This document shows positions 43,835 to 53,193 of a stretch of 64,000 nt of DNA, piece after piece (the stretch's first letter is position 1; every line of letters starts with the position of its first letter). The notes beneath the pieces are model-generated. The model saw only the letters and a list, made by a program, of their open reading frames with translations. It did not search any database and was not told the origin of the DNA. The translations under genes and the position numbers were made by a program. Location of the stretch: contig JANRJH010000020.1 of NCBI GenBank assembly GCA_033764075.1, positions 79,420-143,419 on the forward strand, written 5' to 3'. This DNA is from M3007 sp033764075 (GTDB taxonomy: Bacteria > Bacteroidota > Bacteroidia > Chitinophagales > Saprospiraceae).

Positions 43835-45904
43835 TCAGACCGAGAGGCTGATCGCCAGCAGCAGACCTTCTTCGATGGCGCGTTTGGCGTCAAGTTCGGC
43901 GGCCTCTTTTGCGCCGCCGATAAGGTGGACCTTTATGCCTGCCTGAACCAACGGAGCGTATAATTCGCGTACCGGCTCCTGGCCCGCACAGATCACGACA
44001 TGATCGGCGGGCAACAACATTTCCTTGCCCTTGACCATCAGGTGCAGACCGGCATCGTCGATGCGGAGGTACTGTACTTCGGACAACATCTGTACACCCC
44101 TGTTTTTCAGGGTGATTCGGTGCGCCCATCCGGTGGTTTTCCCCAGGGAGTCGCCAAATTTTCCCTTAGAGCGCTTGAGCAACCAGACTTCGCGCCCCGA
44201 ATGCGCATGTTCCGGTTCGGTGAGGCCGCCCCGTTGCACGACGCCGGGGTCAATTCCCCACTCTTTTCGGTAGGCCTCCACGGTTTCCGGAACGGGGTCG
44301 CCATTTTCAGTGGCGTGGCGTTCGGGCGCGCTGAGGAAAATAGCGGTATCAAACCCGATTCCGCCGGCCCCCATGACGGCCACGCGTTTGCCCGGGGTCT
44401 TTTTGCCCGAAAGCACATCTGCGTAGGAAATGGCCTTCGGGTGATCGATGCCCGGGATATCGGGCCTGCGGGCCGCTACGCCGCTGGCCAACACGACCTG
44501 CTGGAAACCGGCGCCGATCAGGGCCTGGGCATCGGTGCGCGTATTGAGTTGGACCTGCACGCCGTTTTTGTCGAGTTGAATCTCAAAGTAGCGCAGTGTC
44601 TCATAAAATTCTTCCTTGCCCGGAATGCGCTTGGCCAGGTTGAACTGCCCGCCGACGGCATCGGAAGCTTCGAACAGCGTTACCTGGTGGCCGCGCGCCG
44701 CCAACTCCACCGCGCAGGAGAGTCCGGCGGGTCCAGCGCCCACTACGGCTATTTTTTGTGGCGTTTTGGCGACGGCCGGCGTTATTTCGAACCCGGGAAT
44801 GGTCTCCTTGCAGGCACGGGGGTTGACGAGGCAGGAGGCGGTTTTTTGTTCAAAAACGTGGTCGAGGCAAGCCTGGTTACAGGCGATACAAGTGTTGATC
44901 TCGTTGGAGCGTCCCTCGTACGCTTTTCGGACAAAATAGGGGTCGGCCAAAAAAGGCCTGGCCATAGACACCATATCTGCGCAGCCCTCGGCCAGGATCA
45001 TTTCTGCCCGCTCGGGGGTGTTGATCCGGTTGGTGGCGATCACGGGGATGCGCAGTTTGTCCTTGATGCGCCGGGTAACCCACGCATAGGCGCCTCGGGG
45101 CACCATGGTGGCGATGGTCGGAATGCGGGCTTCGTGCCAGCCGATGCCGGTATTGATGATGGTGGCGCCGGCGTCCTGCACGGCCATCGCGAGTTGCTCT
45201 ACTTCTTCCCAGGTGCTTCCGTTGTCCACCAGATCCAGCATAGACACGCGAAAGATGACGATAAAATCAGGCCCGCAGGCTTCGCGTACGGCGCGCATGA
45301 TTTCCACGGGGAACCGCATGCGGTTTTCAAAAGCGCCGCCCCAGTCGTCGGTGCGCTGGTTGGTGCGCGGTGCGATGAACTGGTTGATCAGGTAGCCCTC
45401 GCTGCCCATGATCTCCACCCCGTCGTATCCGGCGCTGCGCGCCAGGGCGGCTGCGCGGGCGAAGTCGCGGATGGTGGCGCGGATGAGCCGGGGGGTCAAC
45501 TCCCAGGGGCGAAAAGGGGAGATGGGCGCCCGCAGCGGCGACGGCGCCACAGCCAAGGGGTGCATGCCGTAGCGTCCGGCGTGCAGGATCTGCAGGCATA
45601 TTTTTCCGCCGGCATCGTGCACGGCGGTCGTGATCTGCCGGTGCTTCTTCGCTTCCGTAGGGGTGCTCATTTTGGCCCCGAACGGTGCCAGCCAGCCCCG
45701 GCGGTTGGGCGATATGCCGCCGGTAACCATGAGGCCGACGCCCCCGAGGGCGCGTTCGGCAAAATAGGCTGCCAGGCGCGCAAACCCGTCCCGCGATTCC
45801 TCCAACCCTGTGTGCATGGAGCCCATCAACACCCGGTTGGGCAAGGTCGTAAAGCCGAGATCGAGGGGGGTAAAAAGATGGGGGTAGCGGGGATGCTTAT
45901 CCAT
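43835..45904 (-). CDS. NADH:flavin oxidoreductase / 2,4-dienoyl-CoA reductase-like enzyme
   Basis: This 689-residue protein joins an Old-Yellow-Enzyme barrel (residues ~10-340; FTPLDLGFTTLPNRVLMGSMHTGLE, GYDGVEIMGSEGYLINQFIAPRTNQRTDDWGG) and a 4Fe-4S cluster motif (CIACNQACLDHVFEQKTASCLVNP). An FAD/NAD(P)-binding half follows (KIAVVGAGPAGLSCAVELAARGHQVTLFE; VAVMGAGGIGFDTAIFL). This is the architecture of FadH, which reduces 2,4-dienoyl-CoA in unsaturated fatty acid oxidation. Related enzymes reduce other enones, so the substrate is only probable. A -7 box and a terminator of the upstream gene lie in the 98 bases before its start. Confidence 0.92.
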   Translation of the reverse strand: MDKHPRYPHLFTPLDLGFTTLPNRVLMGSMHTGLEESRDGFARLAAYFAERALGGVGLMVTGGISPNRRGWLAPFGAKMSTPTEAKKHRQITTAVHDAGGKICLQILHAGRYGMHPLAVAPSPLRAPISPFRPWELTPRLIRATIRDFARAAALARSAGYDGVEIMGSEGYLINQFIAPRTNQRTDDWGGAFENRMRFPVEIMRAVREACGPDFIVIFRVSMLDLVDNGSTWEEVEQLAMAVQDAGATIINTGIGWHEARIPTIATMVPRGAYAWVTRRIKDKLRIPVIATNRINTPERAEMILAEGCADMVSMARPFLADPYFVRKAYEGRSNEINTCIACNQACLDHVFEQKTASCLVNPRACKETIPGFEITPAVAKTPQKIAVVGAGPAGLSCAVELAARGHQVTLFEASDAVGGQFNLAKRIPGKEEFYETLRYFEIQLDKNGVQVQLNTRTDAQALIGAGFQQVVLASGVAARRPDIPGIDHPKAISYADVLSGKKTPGKRVAVMGAGGIGFDTAIFLSAPERHATENGDPVPETVEAYRKEWGIDPGVVQRGGLTEPEHAHSGREVWLLKRSKGKFGDSLGKTTGWAHRITLKNRGVQMLSEVQYLRIDDAGLHLMVKGKEMLLPADHVVICAGQEPVRELYAPLVQAGIKVHLIGGAKEAAELDAKRAIEEGLLLAISLSV

Positions 45905-45921
45905 AGAACAGGGTATGCGTT

Positions 45922-45974
45922 AAAAAAAATCAAGGGGTTCAAAGTGCTGCAAAGGTAGCAGAACCTTGAACCCC
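45922..45974 (-). terminator. Terminator hairpin that also carries a -7 box
   Basis: On the minus strand a stem GGGGTTCAA / TTGAACCCC (45974-45966 with 45942-45934) is followed after four bases by eight Ts. This would end the haloperoxidase-family transcript. Inside the loop, 45957-45950 reads TACCTTTG on the minus strand, an exact TAnnTTTG box about 46 bases before the reductase start at 45904. Confidence 0.7.
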
Positions 45975-46002
45975 CGGGTGTTGAATCTTGCGCTCGCCGG
46001 GT

Positions 46003-47355
46003 TTAGAACCCAAACTCCAGCCGTGCCAGCACGGTATTGCCCACGCAGCGGCCGGACTCCAGGCCCAGGTCGCAAGCCCGGCGGAAGTGCACGCCGCCAA
46101 GGATGCGGCTGAGGGCCTGTTCTTCGCCGGCTTTGCTCAGCGAGGTGAAGGTGCGTTCGGGCAACACAAACGGGCCACCGTCGGGTGTGTACAGTGGGCT
46201 GCCCACGTGGGTACGGTCTACAAAGCCGATGTCGCCGAATATATAGCTGAGCACCACCGGAACGGCGCCGCCGACGGTGGAGGAGCCGGAGGTGTAGTCG
46301 GGATAGGGTGGGGTGCCCACCAGGGCCGTCCAGTTGGGGTCAATGGTTTCGGTGATGTAGGTTGCCGGACGGAGCAGGAAGAATTTGTACTTCATAAACC
46401 AGCTTGAGCTGAACGCGTCGGAAACGGCGAAGCCGGTCAGCGCGTACGTTTTGGCGCATTCGGCCAGGTTCATGTTCTCCCGTTCCAGCAACTGCTGGGC
46501 GATGCTGATCCAGTGACAGGCGGGGCTGCAGGTGCGGCCCGGGCCGTTTTCCCAGTGGTAGGCGATGGCTTTGTTGGTGGCATTTTTTTCTACCTGATAC
46601 ACTTCGAGCGCCTCGCGGTAGAAGTCGCTGGCAGGATCAGTAGAGTAGGGGAAGGGCGGTTCAATTTCGCAGGCCTGGGAATTGGCGGTGGCGAAAGTGC
46701 GCACGGTACCCCACATCGGCTCTGTTGGCGCCTGTCCGAATGTATTGGGATCCCAGTACCAGGGGTGTTCTGCATCGCGAACCGGAATGGTGGGCACGAT
46801 GTTTCGGATCACGTCGCGGCCGTCGCGGCGGATGCGCTCCACGATCTTGTTGCCGATGGCCAGGCCTAGTTCCTGGGAGCGCTGGCGCACTTCCTCGGTG
46901 GTGCCTTTGTCCATCATCTGGTCTTCCTGAAGGGCGGCGAGCACCTCCACCTGGCTGCGTTGTGCGTTGGAAATATTGTCCACCAGATGAGGAAATACGG
47001 TTTTTTGCGCGGTGCAAAGCACGATGCCCCAGTCATACACCTTGCTGCGGTCGATCAGGGTTGCTTCTTCATAATCGTTAATCTGGCCTGCCAGGCTCCG
47101 CGCGCCGGGGATGCCGGCATACACGGCTTCCCAGGTGGTGAGGCCCAGATAGCCATAGATGCGGGCGGCATGCGGACCGTAGAGGTAGTTGTCCTTGATC
47201 ATCTGGTAGCCCAGTTGCATCCATTCGTGGGCGATGGCGCCGGAATAGTCCGTAGCGCGGTAGGTAAGGGATGCGTTGTCGGAATCGTCATCCTTTTGAC
47301 AGGAGAACAGGGAGAGGACGGTACCGATCAAGACCAGTGTAGCAATTTTTTTCAT
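46003..47355 (-). CDS. Haloperoxidase/PAP2-superfamily lipoprotein with altered active site
   Basis: The 450-residue lipoprotein (signal ending SLFSCQ) is a vanadium-dependent haloperoxidase-like member of the PAP2 superfamily. The first anion-site motif is intact: KYKFFLLRP fits K-x6-RP. The third, GGVHFRRACDLGLESG, has the His that would bind vanadate. The second motif, normally P-SGHS, is YTSGSST here, so the general acid His is replaced by Ser (residue 358). It may therefore be a phosphatase relative, use another acid, or be inactive. The rest (YGYLGLTTWEAVYAGIPG, PPYPDYTSG) follows the bacterial family. It is transcribed from a candidate box at 47542-47535. Confidence 0.82.
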   Translation of the reverse strand: MKKIATLVLIGTVLSLFSCQKDDDSDNASLTYRATDYSGAIAHEWMQLGYQMIKDNYLYGPHAARIYGYLGLTTWEAVYAGIPGARSLAGQINDYEEATLIDRSKVYDWGIVLCTAQKTVFPHLVDNISNAQRSQVEVLAALQEDQMMDKGTTEEVRQRSQELGLAIGNKIVERIRRDGRDVIRNIVPTIPVRDAEHPWYWDPNTFGQAPTEPMWGTVRTFATANSQACEIEPPFPYSTDPASDFYREALEVYQVEKNATNKAIAYHWENGPGRTCSPACHWISIAQQLLERENMNLAECAKTYALTGFAVSDAFSSSWFMKYKFFLLRPATYITETIDPNWTALVGTPPYPDYTSGSSTVGGAVPVVLSYIFGDIGFVDRTHVGSPLYTPDGGPFVLPERTFTSLSKAGEEQALSRILGGVHFRRACDLGLESGRCVGNTVLARLEFGF

Positions 47356-47534
47356 GGTCTTTTTCGAAATTTTTTCATGAGATTACAATCGGCCCTCGCT
47401 TTTCGGCGCATGTTCCTGATCAAGAGGGCATTTTGACCAGGGATGCTTTGGATTATGCAAGTAAAAGAAGGACAACAGACGACAAGGTGGAAACCCACCT
47501 GAAAGATGAATGAATACGGACAAATATTTTCGCG

Positions 47535-47542
47535 CAAATGTA
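47535..47542 (-). promoter_or_regulatory. -7 box for the haloperoxidase-family gene
   Basis: On the minus strand this reads TACATTTG, an exact TAnnTTTG match, about 180 bases before the start at 47355. The remaining gene-free interval 47356-47763 also has a plus-strand TATCTTGG at 47617-47624 that could serve the LuxR-type regulator gene. I see no other feature there. Confidence 0.5.
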
Positions 47543-47763
47543 AGCGCAAAACGCAAATATTTCAATTAATTTTTGTTCGCTCAGAAGATTACGCTGTTTT
47601 CCCGGAGCGGTTGTTATATCTTGGTGAAATGTTTCGGTCTGCCGGTTTGGGCTGAGACCTGTTTTTGGCCTGCGCTGCCGCGAATACCCGGTGGTTGCGG
47701 CTTGTTCTCAAAAACTGGTATGAAAATTGGGGTTAAATACCGGATTTAACAGTTTTCCCGTGT

Positions 47764-48450
47764 ATGACCGCACAACCGAGTGTTTCCTATGTCAACCTGA
47801 TTGTGGCCGATGACCATCCCATTTACGCTGCCGGGCTCCGGGCGGTGCTGATGAATGCCCAAAACCGATACCGGTTTGTTGTGGGCGGAATCGCCCGAAC
47901 CGGATTGCAACTGTCGGAGTTGTTGAAAAACAGCAAGGCCGACGTGCTGATGACCGAAGTTTTTTTGCCCGATACGGATGGCATTAAATTGATCGCGTCT
48001 TTGAAAAAAAGCCACCCCCAGCTTCGGGTGCTGGTGGTTTCTGCGCAGGAAGACCAGCGTCTGGTCAAATCGGCCTTTCGGCACGGTGCAGACGGGTACT
48101 TGCTCAAAACCGCTACGGAGTCGGAGTTGATCTCGGCCCTGGAAGACATTATGGAGGGCAAAACCATCGTTGGCGAGGGGATTGACCTGGCCGACCCGTC
48201 CCGCGGCGGTTCCAACGTCGGCGACACCGCCTCGGAAAGCCGGTTCGCCCGGCACCACGGCCTCACCCGGAGAGAGATAGAAGTGATGCGCCACATCGGA
48301 GAAGCCCTGAACAACAAGGAAATAGCCGAGCGACTTTATATCAGCGACCAAACGGTGAGCGTTCACCGAAAAAACATCATGCGCAAGCTGGGCGTCAACA
48401 ACACCGCCAGCCTGATCAAAATAGCCTATGAAAATAACCTGGTAGGGTGA
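47764..48450 (+). CDS. LuxR/NarL-type response regulator with Glu at the phosphoacceptor site
   Basis: The 228-residue protein has a receiver domain (IVADDHPIYAAGLRAVL, SAQEDQRLVKSAFRHGADGYLLKTA) and a LuxR-type helix-turn-helix (GLTRREIEVMRHIGEALNNKEIAERLYISDQTVSVHRKNIMRKLGVNN). The phosphoacceptor region reads ADVLMTEVFLPDTDG, where the usual Asp (LMD-x-x-MP) is Glu65. Glu can mimic phospho-Asp, so the regulator may be constitutively active or controlled in another way. The acidic pair DD and the Lys after YLL are intact. No kinase gene is adjacent. It lies just upstream of the giant HYR/dockerin protein gene, which it could regulate. Confidence 0.9.
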   Translation: MTAQPSVSYVNLIVADDHPIYAAGLRAVLMNAQNRYRFVVGGIARTGLQLSELLKNSKADVLMTEVFLPDTDGIKLIASLKKSHPQLRVLVVSAQEDQRLVKSAFRHGADGYLLKTATESELISALEDIMEGKTIVGEGIDLADPSRGGSNVGDTASESRFARHHGLTRREIEVMRHIGEALNNKEIAERLYISDQTVSVHRKNIMRKLGVNNTASLIKIAYENNLVG

Positions 48451-48600
48451 TTTTGAGATCCGCTGCCGGATTTTTATTTTTTTTTAACACATCTGAACGT
48501 CAAATTTTAATTTTCGGCATTCGATTTGCTTCCATTTTATGAGGGCCAAAAACGGCATTAATTTGCATGCGCATTTTTGCACATGTCTTTTGGTTGTCCG

Positions 48601-48608
48601 TACTTTTG
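48601..48608 (+). promoter_or_regulatory. -7 box for the HYR/dockerin protein gene
   Basis: TACTTTTG, an exact TAnnTTTG match, lies 61 bases before ATG 48669. A TTTTTGC word about 22 bases further upstream could be the -33 element. Confidence 0.65.
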
Positions 48609-48668
48609 TCCCGAAATTCAAAAACAACATTTTATCCACCCATCTCTCACATTAAATTGCCTAATCTC

Positions 48669-51600
48669 ATGAGCAGAAACACTGCTACTTTCATCTCCGT
48701 TTTCACGGGCTTGTTGCTTTTTGCCATTGGGCTGCTGAGCAGTTCGACGGCAACGGCACAGTGCACCCTGGTGTGCAACAACCTCGTGAATGTTTCCCTG
48801 GACCAGACCTGTCAGATCGAGCTTGAGCCCGATATGATTCTGGAGGGCAGCAGCAATTGCCCCAACGGCAACCTGCAGGTGCAAGCCCGCATCAACAACG
48901 TTTGGGTGCCCGCCAGCGGCAACTTTGTGGTTACGGCCGCCAACCTGAATCAGACAATTCAGGTGCGTGTGCGCAACCTCAACAACAACAACTTCTGCAC
49001 GGGATTCATTTTCGTGGAGGACAAGCTGGCGCCGCAAGTCACCTGCCAGAACATCACCATCCCATGCGCCGTGACGAACTTTACACCTTCGTACCTGGAC
49101 AACACGCTCGGCATTGACGAAGCCTTTCCCGATGTGGACGACAACTGCACCAGCGTTACCCAAACCTACACCGACACGTACGTGGACGTGGCCTGTAACG
49201 GTACCTTTAACGGTATTTCCGGGCTCAGCGCCTACATCCGCCGCGACTGGGTTTTTGTCGACGCCAGCGGCAACCAGTCCACCTGCACCCAGTACATCTA
49301 CCTCGACCGCGTGAACGGCAGCGAACTGGAACTGCCGGCCGACATCACGGTTGACTGCTCCAGCCCCGCCACCGGTCCTTCCGTTACCGGAACGCCGTTC
49401 GTTTCGGTAAACGGCATTGAGATCGGCCTTTTCCCGAACAACACCGCCTGCGAGATCAACCTCGCCTACACCGATCAACTCCTGCCCATCTGCGACGGAA
49501 CACACAAAATACTGCGCACCTGGACCATTTACGACTGGTGCCTGCCCACCAGCCCCGGCAGCAACCCCATCTACCACATTCAGGTCATCAAGGTGGAAGA
49601 CGCCGACGGCCCCGATGTGGAATGCCCGGACGACATCACCGTGGGTACCAACCCGTTTGACTGCGAGCGCGACCTGGACCTGCCGGATGTGATCGTAACC
49701 GACAACTGCTCCCGACTGGCTTCCATCACGGCCACCTACTCCGTCAACGGCATCGGGTACACCCTCAACGGCTCCTTCACGAGCTTCCCCGGCAACAACT
49801 TCTGGAACCCGGATACCCTCGCCGTGGTCGGTGTGGCGCAAAACCTGCCCATCGGCACCACGCCGATTACCTACACCATCACCGACGACTGCGGCAACGT
49901 GAGCACCTGCGCCTTCCTCGTTACCGTGGAAGACGACGTGCCGCCTGCTGCCATCTGTGACGAATACACCCAGGTGTCCCTCGGCTCCAGCGGCATGGCA
50001 TTGGTAAACGCCTCCACTTTCGATGACGGCTCATACGACAACTGCTCGCCGGTGACGTTCAAGGCCCGCCGCATGGACAACAACAGCTGCCAGTCGCCCG
50101 ATTTCTTCTATGATCAGGTGAAATTCTGCTGCGAAGACGTGGGCGATACCATCACCATCGTGTTCCGCGTGTACGACGTCACCGTTCCGGCCGGTCAAAT
50201 CTCGCTGACCGACTTTGAAGACGACGCCAACGATTGCATGGTGCAGGTGTTTGTCGACGACAAGATCAAACCCGTTTGCATTGCTCCGGCAAATACTACG
50301 GTATCCTGCTCCAACTTCGACCCCAGCCTCTGGGCTTACGGCCAGGCCACCGCTACCGACAACTGCTGCCTGGATACCATTACCACGACGGTAGACTACA
50401 GCCGCTTCGACTCCCTTTGCAACCGCGGTACCATCACCCGCCGCTGGACGGCCTTTGACTGCGGCACCCAGTCCAGCCAGTGCTCCCAGCGTATTATTGT
50501 GGACTACAACCAGAACTACTTCGTTCGATTCCCCGACGACGCGTTCGTGACCTTCTGCGATTCCCTGGGTATGTACGGCCAGCCGACCTTCTTCGGCGAA
50601 GACTGCGAACTGCTGGCGGTGTCGCACACCGACAACGTCATCAACGTGGTGCCCGACGCCTGCTACATGATCGAGCGCACGTGGACCATCATCAACTGGT
50701 GCGCCTACGACGTAAACGCGCCCTGCACCAACGTGCCGAACCCGGAACCCAACGCCACGACCAACTCGCCGGCCAACCGCCCGGGCCCGATCGTTTCGCC
50801 CGCCGGCACCCCGGCGCCCTGGGCGCCGACCGTCATCAACCTCAAGCCCGGCGCGCCGCCCACCAACTTCTCGGTGTACTGGAATGCCAACGCCAACTGC
50901 TACACCTACAAGCAACTGATCAAAGTATTCGACACGCAGGATCCGGTCATCGACTCCTGCCCCGTCAGCCCGGTGGTACTGAAAGACCTTTCGCCCAACG
51001 AAGCGGTGTTCTACAACGCCAGCTACTACTGGGATCCGATCACCCAGAGCCACGACCTGTGCGAAGGCCCGGCTGACCTGACCCTGACCGCCACCGACCT
51101 GTGCTCCGGCAACGACATCCGATTCAGCTACCTCCTCTTCCTCGATTTGGATCAGGACGGCACCATGGAAACGGTCATCTCCAGCAACAACCCGCCGAAC
51201 TACAACACCATCAACGTCGGCAACGCCAACAACCCGAACTACACCGGCGGTACGGCCCGCGAGTTCGACTTCCGCGTCGTACCCGCCAACCAGAAGTACC
51301 GTTTTAACATCGACTGGACGCGCAGCGGCAACACCGCCACCGCTAAACTGGTGTGGGACTGGCAGCAACAGCAGGTGAACCTGAACGACAACATCCTGCA
51401 GGGCGTCACGCCGCAACTGCCTTACGGCAAACACAAGATCAAGTGGTTTGTGAGCGATAACTGCGGCAACGAGGCGGTCTGTGAATACGTTCTCGAGGTG
51501 AAAGACAGCAAAGCACCCACCGTGGTTTGCCACAACGGCCTGAGCGTAAACATCATGCCGACCAAGATGATCACGCTGACGGTAGGCGACTTCCTCAAGT

Positions 51601-53063
51601 ATAGCGAAGACAACTGCACGCCGGCCGACCGCATCGTGTACGGCATCCGCCGCGCCGGTACGGGCACCGGGTTCCCGATTGACCCGGTAACCCAACAGCC
51701 GATCACTTCCGTAACGTTTGACTGCACCCAGCTGGGTACCCAGTTTGTTGAACTCTGGGGCCTTGACCTGGCCGGCAATGCCGACTTCTGCGAGGCCAAC
51801 GTGAACGTACAGGACAACGCCAACAACTGCTCACCAACCAACACCAGTGCGACGGTAGCCGGCGCCATCAAGGCCGATTTCAATAAACCGAACAGCGGTG
51901 TGTCCGACGTGATTGTCGACGTAGACGGCGTCACCGCCGGCGGCCAGTCGTTCAGCGTATTCTCCGTCTCCGACAACCAGGGCGCCTTCAACGCCGCCAG
52001 CCTGCCGGTAGCCGGCAGCTACACCCTGGTGCCGGAAAAAGACAACGACCCGCTCAACGGCGTATCCACGTACGACCTCGTGCTGATCTCCCGCCACATC
52101 CTGGGGCTGGAGCCGCTGAACACGCCTTACAAAATGATCGCGGCCGACGCCAACCGCTCCGGCTCGGTGACCACTTACGACATCGTTGAACTGCGCAAGC
52201 TTATCCTCGGCATCTACACCGAACTGCCCGCCAATACGAGCTGGCGTTTTGTCGACAAATCGTTTGTGTTCCCCAACCTGAACAACCCGTTCCAGTCGTC
52301 CTTCCCCGAATCGATGAGCATCCAGCAACTGGGCTCGGGTGGTTATACCGCCGCCGATTTCGTGGCCGTCAAAGTGGGCGATATGAACGAGTCGGCTTCG
52401 CCGAACAACCTGGTGTCTGCCAACGACCGCACCGCCGGTACGCTGCACCTCGACGCCAAAGACGCTGAGGTGAAAGCCGGCGAGTTGGTAACCCTGCGCT
52501 TCGACGCCGACCAGGCCGACGCAGCCTACCAGTTCACCATGAACCTCGACGGTTTGGAAGCGCTGGAAGTACTGCCCGGCGCCAACATGTCGGACGACAA
52601 CTTCGCCCTGTTCGGCAATGCCGTTACGGCTTCTGTCGACGGCGATGCCGCCTCTTTCGAGGTGACGTTCCGCGCCCTTAAAAATGGTCGCCTGAGCAGC
52701 ATGCTCGGCGTGTCCAACAGCATCACCCGCTCCGAAGCGTATACGGCACAGGGCGAGCGCCTCGACGTGGCCTTCCGTTTCGACGGAAACACGGTGGTGG
52801 CTGCCGGCTTTGAACTGCTGCAAAACGTACCCAACCCGGTGCGCAGCGAAACGCAAATCTCGTTCTACCTGCCCGCCGCATCCGAGGCTACGCTGAAGAT
52901 CACCAACGCAGAGGGACGCTTGCTCAAGCTCGTCAACGGCAGCTATGCCAAAGGCCTGAACATCATCACGCTCGGCGCCGGCGAACTGGAAACGGGCATC
53001 CTGTTCTATCAACTGGAAACCCCGACGCACAGCGCCTCCCGGAAAATGATCGTTGTTAAATAA
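48669..53063 (+). CDS. Giant T9SS surface protein: HYR domains, dockerin-like and cohesin-like modules
   Basis: The 1464-residue protein begins with a signal peptide (LLSSSTATAQ). Residues ~90-1050 hold about six Cys-rich HYR-type beta domains, marked by V-E/D-D-x-x-x-P-x-V-x-C joints (VEDKLAPQVTC, VEDADGPDVEC, VEDDVPPAAIC, VKDSKAPTVVC). Residues ~1060-1120 resemble a carboxypeptidase-regulatory/SdrB fold (VAGAIKADFNKPNSGVSDV). Residues ~1121-1185 carry two dockerin-like repeats with calcium-loop spacing (DNDPLNGVSTYDLVLISRHILG and DANRSGSVTTYDIVELRKLILG). Residues ~1255-1375 look cohesin-like (TLHLDAKDAEVKAGELVTL). The end is a type A T9SS domain (NVPNPVRSETQISFYLP). I infer an extracellular scaffold or adhesin. 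An upstream start at 48567 is less likely because it overlaps the promoter. Confidence 0.8.
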   Translation: MSRNTATFISVFTGLLLFAIGLLSSSTATAQCTLVCNNLVNVSLDQTCQIELEPDMILEGSSNCPNGNLQVQARINNVWVPASGNFVVTAANLNQTIQVRVRNLNNNNFCTGFIFVEDKLAPQVTCQNITIPCAVTNFTPSYLDNTLGIDEAFPDVDDNCTSVTQTYTDTYVDVACNGTFNGISGLSAYIRRDWVFVDASGNQSTCTQYIYLDRVNGSELELPADITVDCSSPATGPSVTGTPFVSVNGIEIGLFPNNTACEINLAYTDQLLPICDGTHKILRTWTIYDWCLPTSPGSNPIYHIQVIKVEDADGPDVECPDDITVGTNPFDCERDLDLPDVIVTDNCSRLASITATYSVNGIGYTLNGSFTSFPGNNFWNPDTLAVVGVAQNLPIGTTPITYTITDDCGNVSTCAFLVTVEDDVPPAAICDEYTQVSLGSSGMALVNASTFDDGSYDNCSPVTFKARRMDNNSCQSPDFFYDQVKFCCEDVGDTITIVFRVYDVTVPAGQISLTDFEDDANDCMVQVFVDDKIKPVCIAPANTTVSCSNFDPSLWAYGQATATDNCCLDTITTTVDYSRFDSLCNRGTITRRWTAFDCGTQSSQCSQRIIVDYNQNYFVRFPDDAFVTFCDSLGMYGQPTFFGEDCELLAVSHTDNVINVVPDACYMIERTWTIINWCAYDVNAPCTNVPNPEPNATTNSPANRPGPIVSPAGTPAPWAPTVINLKPGAPPTNFSVYWNANANCYTYKQLIKVFDTQDPVIDSCPVSPVVLKDLSPNEAVFYNASYYWDPITQSHDLCEGPADLTLTATDLCSGNDIRFSYLLFLDLDQDGTMETVISSNNPPNYNTINVGNANNPNYTGGTAREFDFRVVPANQKYRFNIDWTRSGNTATAKLVWDWQQQQVNLNDNILQGVTPQLPYGKHKIKWFVSDNCGNEAVCEYVLEVKDSKAPTVVCHNGLSVNIMPTKMITLTVGDFLKYSEDNCTPADRIVYGIRRAGTGTGFPIDPVTQQPITSVTFDCTQLGTQFVELWGLDLAGNADFCEANVNVQDNANNCSPTNTSATVAGAIKADFNKPNSGVSDVIVDVDGVTAGGQSFSVFSVSDNQGAFNAASLPVAGSYTLVPEKDNDPLNGVSTYDLVLISRHILGLEPLNTPYKMIAADANRSGSVTTYDIVELRKLILGIYTELPANTSWRFVDKSFVFPNLNNPFQSSFPESMSIQQLGSGGYTAADFVAVKVGDMNESASPNNLVSANDRTAGTLHLDAKDAEVKAGELVTLRFDADQADAAYQFTMNLDGLEALEVLPGANMSDDNFALFGNAVTASVDGDAASFEVTFRALKNGRLSSMLGVSNSITRSEAYTAQGERLDVAFRFDGNTVVAAGFELLQNVPNPVRSETQISFYLPAASEATLKITNAEGRLLKLVNGSYAKGLNIITLGAGELETGILFYQLETPTHSASRKMIVVK

Positions 53064-53093
53064 GCCAACAACGCATTAAAACATGCCCAAATG

Positions 53094-53128
53094 GACGGGG
53101 TAGCCGGTGGCTGCCCCGTCTTTTTTTT
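53094..53128 (+). terminator. Intrinsic terminator after the HYR/dockerin gene
   Basis: GACGGGG and CCCCGTC pair around an inner GCC/GGC stem, followed by eight Ts, 31 bases after the stop codon. Confidence 0.9.
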
Positions 53129-53148
53129 ACCCTAACCAAAATTTTGTA

Positions 53149-53156
53149 TACTTTTG
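53149..53156 (+). promoter_or_regulatory. -7 box for the small cohesin-like protein gene
   Basis: TACTTTTG, an exact TAnnTTTG match, is 38 bases before ATG 53194. Confidence 0.65.
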
Positions 53157-53193
53157 CGCATTCTTCACGTAATAATCCGATAAAATCTCTCCC

